Source: Plantago elongata (taxonomy: Eukaryota > Streptophyta > Magnoliopsida > Lamiales > Plantaginaceae). Taken from it: 47,936 nucleotides of DNA. The notes under the pieces are model-generated. The model was not told the origin of the DNA. It ran no database searches and worked only from the letters and a program-made list of their open reading frames with translations. Each line of letters begins with the position of its first letter. The first letter of the stretch is position 1. Shown piece by piece: positions 11,033 to 23,114 of this stretch. A program made the translations under genes and the position numbers. The stretch covers positions 1-47,936 of the forward strand of contig JAYMSP010000539.1 of the NCBI GenBank assembly GCA_036897095.1, read 5' to 3'.

Positions 11033-11842
11033 TATATTTTTTTTTGTTAAATAGACGGGTCCAAAATATAATCTAGACTATGTGTGCATGTATGTCCGTT
11101 GCATACAGTCCTCTTTAATCTCCGGATGGAGCAATCTGGGCAAGCATATCATGTTTGACAAACGTGACACTACAGGTCCACTCACTCCACTAGCTAAGCT
11201 AGATTCCATACTATGAAACAGATAACATTAACATTGCTTTAATGAGGAAATTCGCACACGAAACGACTTATAATGTATAATATTGTTCATTTGCTTCTAA
11301 TCCAATACAATACATAACTCCAAACTGGTTAATGGAGATCAAAATTGAGAAAGGAAAACCCAAACTCCACCCGATCCACTTGAAATTTCTTTATGTATAT
11401 TATATGCGAACATTTTTATTAATCGTTATAATTTATATTTTTATAAATGCAAACCATTCATTGCCATTGTAATACTGCAACTTAAACTTTATTATTTTAA
11501 ATTAAAAATTCATTCAATTCTGTTTAATTTTAATTAATATTATTTTACACAATAATTGAACGTGTTAATTAAAGAATATAGAATTACTAGTACTAAAAAA
11601 GTGACGAAGGAAAAGAATGAGAGAACCGTTAGTTCTTCTGATCTAGTCTAGTCTAGTCTAGTCTAAAAGCAGACTTTTTTACCTCCGATTACCTCTAGCA
11701 TAACAAAAAGTGTCACAAAAAAGCAGTACCATTGGCAACAAATACAGCGTCTCTACTTTTCTTTCACTCACCACTCCATCCATCATCACAATTCACAAGC
11801 CAAGCCACACAAACAAACTCCAATCCAATCCAATCTCCTAAA
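11033..11842 (+). promoter_or_regulatory. Upstream region and 5' leader of the MEE9-like gene
   Basis: AT-rich DNA is followed from about 11740 by a C- and T-rich leader (CACTCACCACTCCATCC) that reads directly into the start codon. No clear TATA box is visible. A (CTAGT)n tract sits about 180-200 nt before the ATG. Confidence 0.4.
11643..11665. repeat. (CTAGT)n short tandem repeat
   Basis: Four and a half units of CTAGT, each containing the palindrome CTAG, lie in the promoter region of the MEE9-like gene. Confidence 0.9.
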
Positions 11843-12292
11843 ATGGAAGCACTATTCACCGAATTCACATTCCTCTCCGATCAAGCCCTAAACGACAAGA
11901 CCTTCGATCCATCCACAATCGAAAACCTGATGAAACTCTTCGAGATCGAGTCCTACAAGGCCTGGGCAAATCTGGAGCTCGAGGGCCAAACCGAAGTCGA
12001 GCAGGCAGAAGCTTACGTCGCCGAAACTGAATCGTACCTCGATTCGGTGATGGACAACGCCATGGCCGAGTTCTATCGGTTCCAGGAGGAAATGGAGAGC
12101 GAGTGTAAATCTGAGCACGATAAGTTGGTAAATGTTGCTGAAAATGCAAGGATGATGGGGAAGACGGTGGAGAAGGTCGCCAATTTTGCGGCGATGAGGT
12201 ATGTTGAGGCTGCGATGAATTCGGCTACTGCGTCGATGAAATCGGCGGTGAAGGCGATTTCGTCTAGCTCCAGCAAGGTTCATGCTGAGTAG
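11843..12292 (+). CDS. MEE9-like small coiled-coil protein (maternal effect embryo arrest 9)
   Basis: An intronless reading frame of 149 residues. The start is the first ATG in the leader, in good context (AAAATGG). The frame is open further upstream but has no ATG there. The protein is acidic and helical: MEALFTEFTFLSDQALNDK, then ENLMKLFEIESYKAWANLE, a Glu-rich stretch, and a Ser/Ala-rich C-terminus (SATASMKSAVKAISSSSS). From memory this pattern and length match the Arabidopsis protein annotated as maternal effect embryo arrest 9, whose loss affects embryo-sac or embryo development; its molecular function is not known to me. There is no signal peptide, membrane span or catalytic motif. GC content is higher than the flanks, as expected for real coding sequence. 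Confidence 0.85.
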   Translation: MEALFTEFTFLSDQALNDKTFDPSTIENLMKLFEIESYKAWANLELEGQTEVEQAEAYVAETESYLDSVMDNAMAEFYRFQEEMESECKSEHDKLVNVAENARMMGKTVEKVANFAAMRYVEAAMNSATASMKSAVKAISSSSSKVHAE

Positions 12293-14035
12293 ATTTAGTG
12301 TTGTTACTCTGATTGTGAAGATCAAATTGGGGGAAAATGATGTTTGTATTCTGTATGAGATTTATGCTGAGAAATGCCAATAATTGTTGATGTTTATAAA
12401 AAGTTCCTTTCCTGTTCCTAGTTTTGCTTCTGTAACTTATACCTAGCTCTTGAGGAATGGCAGAATTTGTGTAAAGCTGTGTTCAACATGAAAAAGCTAC
12501 TGGACCAGTGGATTCTATGATTGGAATATGGAAAACTCCATTAGAGCACATTAAATTGTCTCTTGATCTTCAAGATATGCTGAATACACTTGCAGGTGAA
12601 ATCTACATTTGATCTGTTAGTAAGTTGGTTTGTTCTATCTTACATTCTTACTGTTTTCGGGTGCACTAAATCTGGATTATAATAACTTACAAGCCTGTGC
12701 CAAAAAGGAACTTGTGATGATACCAGATTGAGCTTGCACAATCTCCTTATACATTATCTGTATGCATTTGATATGAGTTTCAATTTGGGGGAGATGATAT
12801 GAGGGCTGATGCCGGTACTAGATTGCATCATATGTTTCGCTCTCCGCTTTCCCTCTCGATTTTTCTTGGCCTAAATAATCCTGTGAAGGCACAAAAAATC
12901 AGCTTATGAACATAGGGTTTTGCATGAAGTTAGATGTTTTCATGCTAGTACACAGGCTCCAGCATAACTTGATTTGTCTTCAAAAGAATTGGTGGATTAG
13001 CTTTAGCTCTTACCTATATGTGCCAATTTGTAAATCATCTATTAGGGGCTAACATCCTGATAAGAGTCTAAATATTCCATAAATGGTTAGCAAATTTTAA
13101 TAGAATATAAGAGTTTGGGCCAACGTTCAAATTTAGGCTTGAATTTTCACTACAACAAATAAAGCTTTTAATTGAATCAGAATTATATACTGTAAGTGTA
13201 GAAACTAGAAGTTATATAGAGGTATAAAAATAGTAAATGTGTAATTTTTTTTTAGGGACATGTGGTACTAAATTTGCTCGCTTTAGCATCGATTCAACTA
13301 TCATTGTAAAAAATTTCAATCATATTTATTTTTTCCAGATATCAAATACCGTAGAATTGGATACAAATTAACATATCCCGATGTTACCATACATGATGCC
13401 TATCCCAACTTATATATGGAGCTCATGAATTTCTATAAAATGATATGGTACTTTGGTGTTTTAATACGCCTCGTCACATTTAATCCGGCACGATCATAGT
13501 TGCAAGTTCGCAACATGTGGTCCATAAACATAATGCCAACGTATATATCACCACATTAACGACGTGCGTTATTATTTATTTGAAAGATGTCATTTTATCT
13601 TTGTTGTGTTGTTCAAAAGAGGGGAACTCAAAGATTATTACTATCAGTAATGTAATTTACAATTTACCCGAATGTTGGCAGTTTTTTTTGTATGTGTTGT
13701 TCGGAAAAAGAATGACTCAACGATTATTAGTTCTTGAGATCGAGATCTAACAAAAACTTTTTAGAATTGAATTGGATCTGAAAACATCATGTCAATATCC
13801 ACTTGGTTCGTCGATGAGAGCCCAACCCAAAACTCTAGCATTGAAAAGAATATCCGAAATTCCAAATCTAGCCCACCCACGTACCAAATCCAGACACAGA
13901 AGCAATCAACAGAAATACATCTACACCATTCATTTGAGCTGTCAATGAGGATTGATCTGGCCCACCATCTCCCTGTCACCTTGTAATCCGCAATCCGATT
14001 CTTTCATTTCGGTTTATCAGTAAATTTCCCAAAAA
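12293..14035. other. 3'UTR of the MEE9-like gene, then intergenic
   Basis: The first few hundred bases look like transcript-derived 3'UTR (TG-rich, no ORF). The rest is intergenic. Two overlapping short ORFs near 13760-13990 on opposite strands lie just before the AKR2 promoter and show no family resemblance. Confidence 0.5.
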
Positions 14036-14042
14036 TATAAAA
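14036..14042 (+). promoter_or_regulatory. TATA box of the AKR2-like gene
   Basis: TATAAAA lies 98 nt before the ATG and is followed by a CT-rich leader (CCTTTTCACTTTTCCTTCTT). A transcription start near 14068 is inferred. Confidence 0.6.
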
Positions 14043-14133
14043 CCAAATCAAAACCCTTTTCACTTTTCCTTCTTCTCTGCAAATCTCTCACCAAGCAAAG
14101 GATCTTAACAAACTTCTCCGACTACTCGCCGAT

Positions 14134-17100
14134 ATGTCTCAGGTAACCTTATCGATTCATTCCTTTTTTGTGCTTATTGATAATTAGATTGTTCGACCCG
14201 ACTTTGTTGACTCTCGTTGAGCTTGATCGGTTGCGGTGCTTATCCACTCTATGATTGGTTGTGTGCACATCTCGTTTCTCGATTATGATTTGATTAATCT
14301 ATTATACTGATAAATCAATCACTGATGTTTGTTTTGTGCGTTTGGTTGTATACAGGAATCAAAAGCACCTGCTGTTCCTAAAGATGGTTAGTCTATCTCT
14401 ACAGTTTGTTAGTTTTTGTACGAGTTGGAAATGATACTGTGAGAGATCTTATGTTTGAGCTGCCAAATAATATATATGTTGATGTTTGGAATTTACATTC
14501 CTGTCAGATTTCAATTTAGGTGAAATCTCCTTACATCAGTTATTTTGTTAGTGGAAGTGTAAATTAAATCAGTGGTGTTGTTTTTGTTTTAAACTTATAC
14601 TCATCCCGTATATGTAACGGTTTGGAAAAAACGAAGCTCAGAGTAGCCGTAGCCTTGATTATATATGCGCTTTTATTTGTACTAGATTCTGATTTTCTGC
14701 ATTGTAGAGGAGAAGACTGCGGAGACATCAACTGAACAGAGAAGAACAACTCCTGCACCAGCCGGTGGATTGCCAGCTGGTGGAATACCACTTACTGGAT
14801 TGCCAGATGGAATGCCCAATCCTTTTGATTTTTCAGCCATGACGGGACTACTTAATGTATGCTCTACTTCTTTCCTTTCCGGTTGATAGTCAGAAATTCA
14901 GAAGCATCTTTTCTTTTTTCTTTTTAAATTGTGAATGCGCAGCCTGTTGATCGATGAAAACTTCATCTCTGTAAAGGAAAAAATTATTCACAACTGAAGT
15001 TTTATTTAATTTTATATCTAATGGAACTTTTGAACCAAGATTATACATACAACTTACAACTGATGAGCTCAAAATGTTTTTGTTATGAATCTTCGGATTG
15101 TTTTGTCTTAGAAATATTCGACATCCACAGGGATTTGTGTTAAATTGTTTCGTCACAAACACCAGGATCTCAGTGTAACATTTAGCCGAATACCCTGTTT
15201 GACTTTAAGGAGAGAAAAAATATTTTTAAATCTGCTTTCTACCAATGCTGAAACGCTGTTCAGCGCTTAGACTTGGGTAGGATGTATTTTATGCATTTTG
15301 CACTGCGCATGAGGTATATTGCTCTAGCTTATAACAGACAAGATAAATATCATATCTCCTTATTTGATCCTAATTTCTTATTATATCTCCTGACCTTTCT
15401 CTTGTCTCTGTCTCCTTGTGTCATGTGTGTTTCTAAAGGATCCAAGCATCAAAGAATTAGCTGAACAGATATCCAAGGATCCTTCATTCGAACAAATGGC
15501 AAAACAACTTCAACAGACCTTCCAGGGTGTTGGACCTGCGGGTCCAGGAGTGGATGAAATGCCACAGTTTGACACACAGCAATACTATTCAACGATGCAA
15601 CAAGTGATGCAAAATCCACAATTTATGACTATGGCTGAGAGGCTTGGCAGCGCACTTATGCAGGTAATTCATGGTTGGTTGAGTGTAATATAATGTTTTA
15701 TTTGAGTCCCAATTAGATTTCGTCATCACAGTTATATAATTTTCATTATCTCTACAGGATCCTGCCATGTCCGGCATGATTGAAAGTTTGACAAATCCAG
15801 CCAACAAAGACCAACTTGAAGAGAGGATGACACGTGTCAAGGATGATCCAGCTTTGAAACCCATTCTAGAAGAGATTGAGACTGGTGGTCCCGCTGCAAT
15901 GATGAAGTAATATTATTATGTGTTAGCATCTTTTTTTTAGTTTTATCTTAATGAGTGAAAATTTTAGTTTATATAGGACATTTAAATAGAGGGGTTTGCT
16001 TGCTGATGCATAACCTAAACTTTAGTTTAGTTGTTTTGAATCGATCAATAAATGCATTTGATCAATTTAAATGAATAATATGATAATTCACTGCTTTGCC
16101 ATTCCTTGTTCATAGTTATTATCTAACCAGTGGAATAATTTCCAAGTGGTTTTGTCAACACCTGTGTAGAGTACACTCATTTTTTGGATCAATTTCTATC
16201 AAAACTTTTCTAGTGGAATGATGTTTTTTTGTTCGAACAAAGTCAAAATATATTAAAGCATAAAGGGAGTACGATGAGTCAGATGGGATACCCCAATACT
16301 AAGTACAGAACATTGACCAACTGTGTACATCTATCGAAAGTTCCTTTAGGGCTTTAATAGTTTTCAGTCATCATCAGTAAATCTTTTGATGGAAGCTCTA
16401 GTGTGGTACTAGTTACTTGTATATGCCATCTGTTTCTTGTTAATATTTTTTTATGCTCATAAATGCCAATGAAAGTAAACTTTGCTTAAACATGTCATCA
16501 GGTACTGGAATGACAAAGAGATGCTTGCGAAGTTGGGTGAAGCTATGGGGTTTGCTATTTCCGGAGAAACTGGGACTTCTGCTGCCGAAACAGTTGCCGA
16601 AGATGAAACAGAAGAAGCGAATGAAGATGAATCTGTAGTTCATCATACCGCTAGTGTTGGTGATGTTAAGGTTCGTGTTTGCGAAATTGCATTAGTTTCG
16701 GATACCTTCGATGATTTTTATTGAACCTTTTGCTGAATGTTTGAGTCATGAAATTGCACGTATGGATCTGATTATTTCCTTACTGCAACAATTAGATATT
16801 AATATGATCTCACTTAAGTATTTCCTGTGAACTTGGCACAAGTTTTATTCTTTGCAAATTATTACTGTCCTGGTAGTCTAGGCTCTTATCCAGTTAACTT
16901 TTTTTAGTCATCATCATGTTTATGATTTTGATAATTTAATTTTATGAAACAACAGGGCTTGAAGTCTGCTATATCTGCTGGTGCTGACCATGATGAAGAA
17001 GATTCTGAGGGAAGAACTGCATTGCATTTTGCATGTGGATATGGAGAGGTACCGTATTGAGCTTTATTCTCTAGTGTTAGAATTTCTTTCTGATCTTGGT

Positions 17101-17905
17101 AGAGCTGAAATCATCTCTCCTTTCTAAACTTATCCTGTGGTTTTTTTTCGTGTTATGTCAATAAATGGTTCGTAGCTGAGCCTGAACCACCTCTCCAACT
17201 TAGAAAGAACACCACATGAATCTTCTTTTCATGGCTGTTTATCTTCCCATCTTTCAACTAGCTATATATTATTTTCAACTTCTAGGCTGATCCTCATCTG
17301 TGTATTTTAGGCTCCGTTGAGTTACCCTTTTGGAGTAGGAATTGAAATATACCAAAACTTTTTGAAAACTTATAACAACCTAATGCTCATATGCAAAAAC
17401 CCAATGTAGACTAGATGTAAACCCAGTGTAGACCATGCGTAATCATCTACAAGAGTTTACTTTCTACACACTTCACTTCATGATTCGTAATCGTTGGCTA
17501 AATAAAAACTTGACTTCTAAATGTATCACTTATGTACTTGAAAGCTGATTGTCTGTGGGTTCTGTTGAAGGTTACATGTGCTGAAGTTCTTCTGGGGGCT
17601 GGTGCAAAGGTGGATGCTTTGGACAAGAACAAGAACACACCTCTGCATTATGCCGCAGGTTATGGCAGGAAGGAATGTGTGGAACTTCTACTTAAAAATG
17701 GAGCTGCTGTGTATGTCCTTTTTCTGTGTTTGGGTTCTTAATTATTTTAGTACTCGGCTTCTTTCTCCTTTATGACCAATTGTACTTTTTTTCCCTCTGT
17801 TGCAGCACCCTCCAGAATATGGATGGAAAAACACCCATCGATGTTGCTAAACTAAATAACCAAAATGATGTACTGCAGTTGCTCGAGAAGGATGCATTCC
17901 TATAA
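14134..17905 (+). CDS. AKR2: AKR2-type ankyrin-repeat protein, cytosolic chaperone for membrane proteins
   Basis: AKR2 proteins bind newly made chloroplast outer-envelope and some peroxisomal membrane proteins in the cytosol and deliver them (family knowledge). Exons 14134-14142, 14356-14386, 14708-14856, 15439-15663, 15758-15906, 16502-16670, 16956-17048, 17571-17710 and 17806-17905 join in frame to 354 residues, close to the Arabidopsis length. The first exon codes only for MSQ. Order of parts: a Pro/Gly-rich segment (about 30-55, [20 protein letters not shown]), STI1-like repeats ([20 protein letters not shown], near 64-100; further DP-type repeats near 139-187), an acidic linker, and C-terminal ankyrin repeats (about 236-354; [44 protein letters not shown]). 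All expected domains are present and nothing appears truncated. Confidence 0.95.
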
Positions 17906-19916
17906 ACTGGATGACATCAGGTTGCATTGTAAACTGGTGTGGGTGTGTGGTTGTTATTTATTTCATGACCGGAAGAGAGTTTTGTATGCCGACTTGATGT
18001 GCTGCTCTAGTTGGATTACTGGTGTAAGATGTTTTCAATTCTCAGGGTTAATTATTTAATCTCGGAAACGCAGTTTGTTGCCTGTTATGCTTGTATTGTA
18101 ATTCAGACATAGCTGCCATTTGCCTTCAATAATTTTCCATAGTTCCAGCCTTACATGAGGACAAGGATGTTAACTGTCTGGAGCCGTGAAGTGTCATCTT
18201 GCCTCTGTTACTTCCCTTATTTGCAGTAGAGGGTTGGGGCCGGCAAACTTCTTTAGTGTCTTGCTGTCTCTCTTGCCCTTAGTCCAATTGCCTGGCAAAT
18301 GGTTGAGTAGGAACCAATAATATGATGGCTGTGAGATGGGTACCAAATTCAATAGTAGAAACTAGACCCAACTCCAAGGGTTTTCACTGATACCGAATGT
18401 GGTGGGGGGTTAATGGCGTGGAAATTCCAGGTGAGAACCCACATACTAACCTCGGAAGACAACCTAACAGACGAGATGGCAGAGAATGGCAGATAATTGC
18501 TAGATCCTCTGGATTGATCTCCATGTGGTTCTTCATTCTCTGTAATGTATAATTGAACTCTAAAAAAACTTATTCCGCCTCGTTAAAGAAAATGTCATTT
18601 TATTATTTTGAAATATGAATATCCCATTTAAAGAAAATAAAAGAGGATAAGAATATTGACAACTATCAAATATCAAAGAAGATGCATTTGTGGAACCCCT
18701 TACCGTCAATAAATCCCCATTTAAAATGTACAGTCTCAGGTTCATCTTATTGTATTCTATTTTGGTCCGTTTTAATTTCATTTTCTCATTTTTAAGATAA
18801 AAAATATCTCTCATAGTTTATACATTATCTCTATGGCTTTATTTACTATTTGTTATTTTTTATTCATTTTTTTAAATTTATCACTATCTTTTCTTGTTTA
18901 TTATTATCTCTCATAACTTATTCATTTTTCTTTTAAAACATATGTTCGGGACACAAGAATATCAACTTGGATGGAAGGAGTATCTTTATAGAGCTTGGAG
19001 CAAGTCTCGACCGTGTATTTATAGGGGATTGTTAAATGTAGAACCATTTTTACTAAACGTATGACACATTTTTATATATTACAAAAAGCCTAACAAATTG
19101 TATAAATATAAAATTAGTACCATTTTTCATAAAACTTATCAAATTATCACATTTTTGAAAATGCATGACTGTATACAGTACAATACCATAACATAACAAA
19201 AATCAATATTATAAAATTGGTAGTCATACTTTACAAATAATGATAAATTTGAGATCTTTATATTATTATAATTCATATTCGTAGTCGTTAATATTTATTT
19301 AATTGCTTAATAATTAATTGAACTAACTTTAAACAAATAATTTTTTTAAATAAAAAAATAAATATTAACTTCGATCTGCCAAGACGGTCCTGGTCAGTTT
19401 TCAATTTAATTTTTTTAGAGCTCCGATTGGAGCTTGGCAGCTTCGTTACGAAACTTCTTCTTCTTCCTAATCAATACGGCGCTAAGAAAATAGTTACATA
19501 GGATTTTTTATGATGAAATAGTAGTCATACATAATTTAAATAAAATAGTAGTCCTACATTACATAATATACTAAATATGCCCTTTAGTCTATACATTTAG
19601 TTCTTGTTTTACATATAATCATAATAAAAAAATGAAAATTAGAATTAATTAGATTTCGTTGCAATTTACAATCTTAAATTTATTACACATTTAACTATAA
19701 TGTTTTATAAATTGTAACAATCACACAATATTTTTTAATAATTAAATCCCAATTAATTTTTTTTATTTTTTTTCCTCTCTTCCTCCTCCTCCACCTTCTT
19801 CTTCCTTATTCGAAAAAGCTCCGGCCAAGAGTTGGAGTAGCTCCGGTAAGAAGCTACTCGTCGGAGTTGTTCACTTACAACTCCGAACCATGTCAACCGG
19901 AGCTAAGAGCTTGAAA
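17906..19916. other. 3'UTR of AKR2, then intergenic with decayed repeats
   Basis: Up to about 18170 the sequence reads like a 3'UTR. Around 18700-18985 there are MITE-like words (TCTCTCATAGTTTATACATT) and a single Stowaway-like end (TACTCCTTCCATCCAAGTTG inverted, near 18965). From 19400 to 19916 words such as AGCTCCG and GGAGTTG become frequent and lead into the palindromic array. No gene is seen. Confidence 0.45.
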
Positions 19917-20140
19917 CAGCTCCAATTTCGGAGTTGTAACAGCTCCAATATGGAGTTGAAACAGCTCCGATATTGGAGTTGTTTTGGCTCCACAATCTGA
20001 GTTGTTTCAGCTCGTCACCGAAGCTCGAAACAACTCCAACTTCGGAGTTGTAACAGCTCCAGTGACGAGTTAAAACAGCTCTGATATTGGAGTTGTTTTA
20101 GTTCCGAAATCAGAGCTCGAACATCTCTGGTGTCTCACCG
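19917..20140. repeat. Array of 22-23 bp imperfect palindromes
   Basis: About ten units start near 19917, 19940, 19962, 19985, 20008, 20031, 20054, 20076, 20099 and 20122. The consensus is CARCTCCRANWTYGGAGYTG plus a 2-3 bp A/T spacer. Each unit is itself a hyphenated palindrome (for example CAACTCC...GGAGTTG at 20031-20050), so a transcript would form a chain of small hairpins. Related words continue on both sides (19815-19900 and 20545-20770). It is not open in any frame throughout. The family is unknown to me. Confidence 0.8.
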
Positions 20141-20384
20141 GATGTTGTATTGGTGGCATATGAGGTGGTGGTGGTGAATTTTGAAGAAGAAAGTGATATT
20201 AAAGGCTTTTATTTTGATGGAGTATATACATAAAAATAAAGAGTGAGTCTTAGGAGAGACCACCATTAGATAGAAACATAAAAGACTAATTTTCAATAAT
20301 TATAAACCAACCCCAAATTAAAAACAAACTTCTAAATGCACTCCAACTCAATGAAGGGCCAAACGGGTGGATATTCCAATGATC

Positions 20385-20690
20385 CATATATATATTAGAA
20401 CCCACCAGCCATAAACTAAGAGAGCTCATTCATTATTCACCAAATCCTAATAAAATGAGCTAAAAATTTCTTCCTATAAGCTTCCTTTGCTTCTACCACC
20501 TTCCTATCTTAGATCTCCCTAATTTGCCGAAAACAACCATAAATATCACCGGAAAAGCTCCGAAACACTCCATTCCGACGTGGTTGCTCGGATTCAGCTC
20601 GAATTAGTTTCAGAAATAGCTCGATTCAGCTTGGATTCGTCTCATAAATAGCTCTTAAACATCAAACACGTATATATCCACGGTAAGCTC
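20385..20690 (+). promoter_or_regulatory. Promoter-like segment with a possible non-coding first exon
   Basis: A TATATATATTA tract near 20388 is followed by a leader-like C/T-rich region and, near 20681, a consensus donor (CCACG then GTAAGC). No downstream coding exon could be connected before the ARGLU1-like gene. It may be an orphan or transposon-borne promoter, or chance. Confidence 0.2.
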
Positions 20691-20959
20691 GATAATTCTC
20701 GATGATTTCCATTTGAATTTGAGTTCGAAATCACTAAAAAGCTCGGTAAAACATATTTTCTCGATGGTTTAGGTTTGTTCACTGATGTTAGTAAATCGAT
20801 ATGTTAAATTTTGTGTTATTCTATGTGTTTTCAACTAGATCTGTACTGATTCCATGCATGTGTTCTATGCGATTAGATGGCAATTGCAGTTGAAAATTCG
20901 ATCCGGATCTGAAAATTGCATAACTGTTTTATTCAAATGTTCTGGCTAATCTGTCTGAT

Positions 20960-22345
20960 GTTATAGCGTTTCTATGTAATGTCCTTGCTTATATATAATA
21001 TGTCCAGTAACAGAGTACATGAACATATGCTCGAAAATTGGTAATTCTGTTACGGCTAGATTGTTTATCCACCGATCTACTCAAAAATTTATCGTATGTA
21101 AGATTCAATAAACGTTTTGATTCAACTATAAATTGGTGAATGGTTGTTTTCAATATAGAAGTTGAGATTTTGAAATACATCTGAAAAAATCGCGTACAAC
21201 AATTATGAGATGTCATGAATTATTTGTGTTATGTTTGAGCTTACATCAGTAATGTTCTATACTATATTGATGATGTCAACTTAAACAAAGTCTAATTATA
21301 ACATTGTTCATGTAACTAATATGTTAAAATCAGTATTTTAGTTCACATGATTAACGTTCTTACTCATGTGTTTCATATTTTTCTTAATTTATTTCATGTT
21401 TTAATGTTATTCATTATAACTTAAGACCTAATATTAAAAATCCAATTATTAATGTCCTAGATTATGTATACGTAATGTTCTCACTCATTCTCTTAATGAT
21501 TTTGGAAATGTTTATAATGCATGCAAACACACAAAATCAAATAACATTATTATCCAAATTATGTTCGTAATGTTCTCAAATACATCTAATGTTTAAAATG
21601 TTTAGTGTTATGTCTATAATATTCTCAATTATACGTGTAACGTTTTGCTTGTTTTATTCATTTTATGTGATGATTTATGTAGTGTTTGTAGATTTTTCAG
21701 CTGCGAACTCAATGAAAAAATACGATTTAATTTTAAGTGTAACGTATATAATATTCTTGGTGATGTATGTGTAAGTTTATGCTAATACATGTAATGTTCT
21801 TTGTACAAATAAATGTGTAGTTGAAGTTGACATGAGTCTTGTGATAGTCTTGGAGGATGGTCAAATATGTAGACAAAATGCATATTATTATAGAAATATT
21901 TAATGAGTTTGAAAATCTCCCAAGCAAATGTATGCAATATAAAATTGATGTTTTTGTCCAGAAAATATTATTACGTATTAATGTTGTTCTTAGCTATGTT
22001 GGTAATGTTATAAACTATTTGTATAATGTTCAAAACTATTTTGTAAAATTTTCTTCGATATACGTATATGAGTTGTGATTTAGAGCATAATGTGCTTAAC
22101 TATATATGTAATGTTAACGACTATTTGAAAAATGTTCCAGACTATATTATTGATGTTCGTTTCTATGTGTCTAAAATGACGATTCAATTTTTATTTTGTC
22201 TGAAATGGAACCCCTCATAACCCGCGGAATTATATAACTCGTCCAGAAACCCGCAAAATTGATTGAAAGCATGATAATTCACTTATTTGAGTAATGTTCT
22301 GGCGTATTTGAGTAATGTTACGACGTATTTGAGTAATGTTCATTA
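20960..22345. repeat. Degenerate array of about 20-21 bp units with core TAATGTTC
   Basis: The core TAATGTTC (variants TAATGTCC, TAACGTTC, TAATGTTT) recurs dozens of times, followed by 10-13 A/T-rich bases. At the right end three nearly identical 21-bp units with TATTTGAGTAATGTT begin at 22284, 22305 and 22326. Flanking words ATAACCCG and CCGCG near 22220 and 22400-22455 may mark the boundary of a larger element. No coding potential is seen. Confidence 0.65.
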
Positions 22346-22481
22346 TCCGGAAAAGACAAATAATGGACAAAAATAAAAAAAACGTCCAAAATCATTTATA
22401 ACCCGAAAATCCGCGAGAATTGTTATAACCCGTTTGGCCGACCCGCGAAAAATGGAGCCAAATGAGCCAAATTACAATTTA

Positions 22482-22607
22482 CTTCGTCTTTTCCGTCTCA
22501 ATTAATTGTTGGTCTCTTAAAAGACTCTGTGAAAAATAAATAAGAGGAAAGAAAAATATAATAAACAAAATGAATTTTTATTGTTAAGTTTTTTCATTTT
22601 GATGAAG
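22482..22607. mobile_element. Possible short Stowaway-like MITE
   Basis: The left end CTTCGTCTTTTCCGTCTCAA is flanked by TA (22480-22481). The right end GATGAAG is followed by TA (22608-22609). Terminal repeats agree over about 7 bp with one mismatch; the interior is AT-rich. This is weak evidence. Confidence 0.35.
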
Positions 22608-22612
22608 TAAAT

Positions 22613-23114
22613 ATTTAGTTGGTTTTGTTGAATATAGATTTTAAAATAAATTTTGATGGATAAATTAGTAAATTAATTAGTACGATTAGTTTTGAGTTGC
22701 CGTATATAATATGAGTAATCGTACATCAAACTAATAATTAAGATTAGATTTTAAAAATGGTATAATTATTATATCTCATTTTAATAATAATAAGTAGTAA
22801 AATAATCTCCCCGAAGAAATCCCTAGTTATAAATCCAATCTTATCTTCGCTTATTCAAGTAATTATTATTCTGCTGCAGATTAATTCTCTTGCTATAATC
22901 AACCACCAAAGCTACAAGGGTTCTGTAACCCTCCCTTTTGTTGCACATCGTTATCTCGCAATTGCAGATCTTCAATCAAATTTCCCATCCAGGTCAATCT
23001 CAGTTACCGTGTTTTTCTCATTCAATTTTCCGATTACAATCAATTTTCACGCAACTCTGTTGCTCAAATTTTGATTTTGCAGCTTCTTGGTACTGTTTTG
23101 GTTGGTGAACACAC
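22613..23114 (+). promoter_or_regulatory. Upstream region, 5'UTR and 5'UTR intron of the ARGLU1-like gene
   Basis: A leader-like segment (about 22840-22992) ends with ATCCAG then GTCAAT. A matching acceptor TTTTGCAG ends at 23082, giving a 90-base leader intron (22993-23082) before the ATG at 23115. The transcription start was not located. Confidence 0.5.

Noticed and set aside
11732-11842. 37-codon N-terminal extension of the MEE9-like protein
   Set aside because: It starts with TTG, is Ser/Thr/Gln-rich and reads like translated 5'UTR; the ATG at 11843 fits the family.
11865-12325. Several antisense frames opposite the MEE9-like gene
   Set aside because: They are shadows of a GC-richer coding region and have no domain.
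13761-13986. Overlapping short frames on both strands before AKR2
   Set aside because: No family match and no splice partners; the position is the AKR2 promoter.
19917-22345. CRISPR-like array
   Set aside because: Units are contiguous and diverged with no unique spacers, and the genome is eukaryotic.
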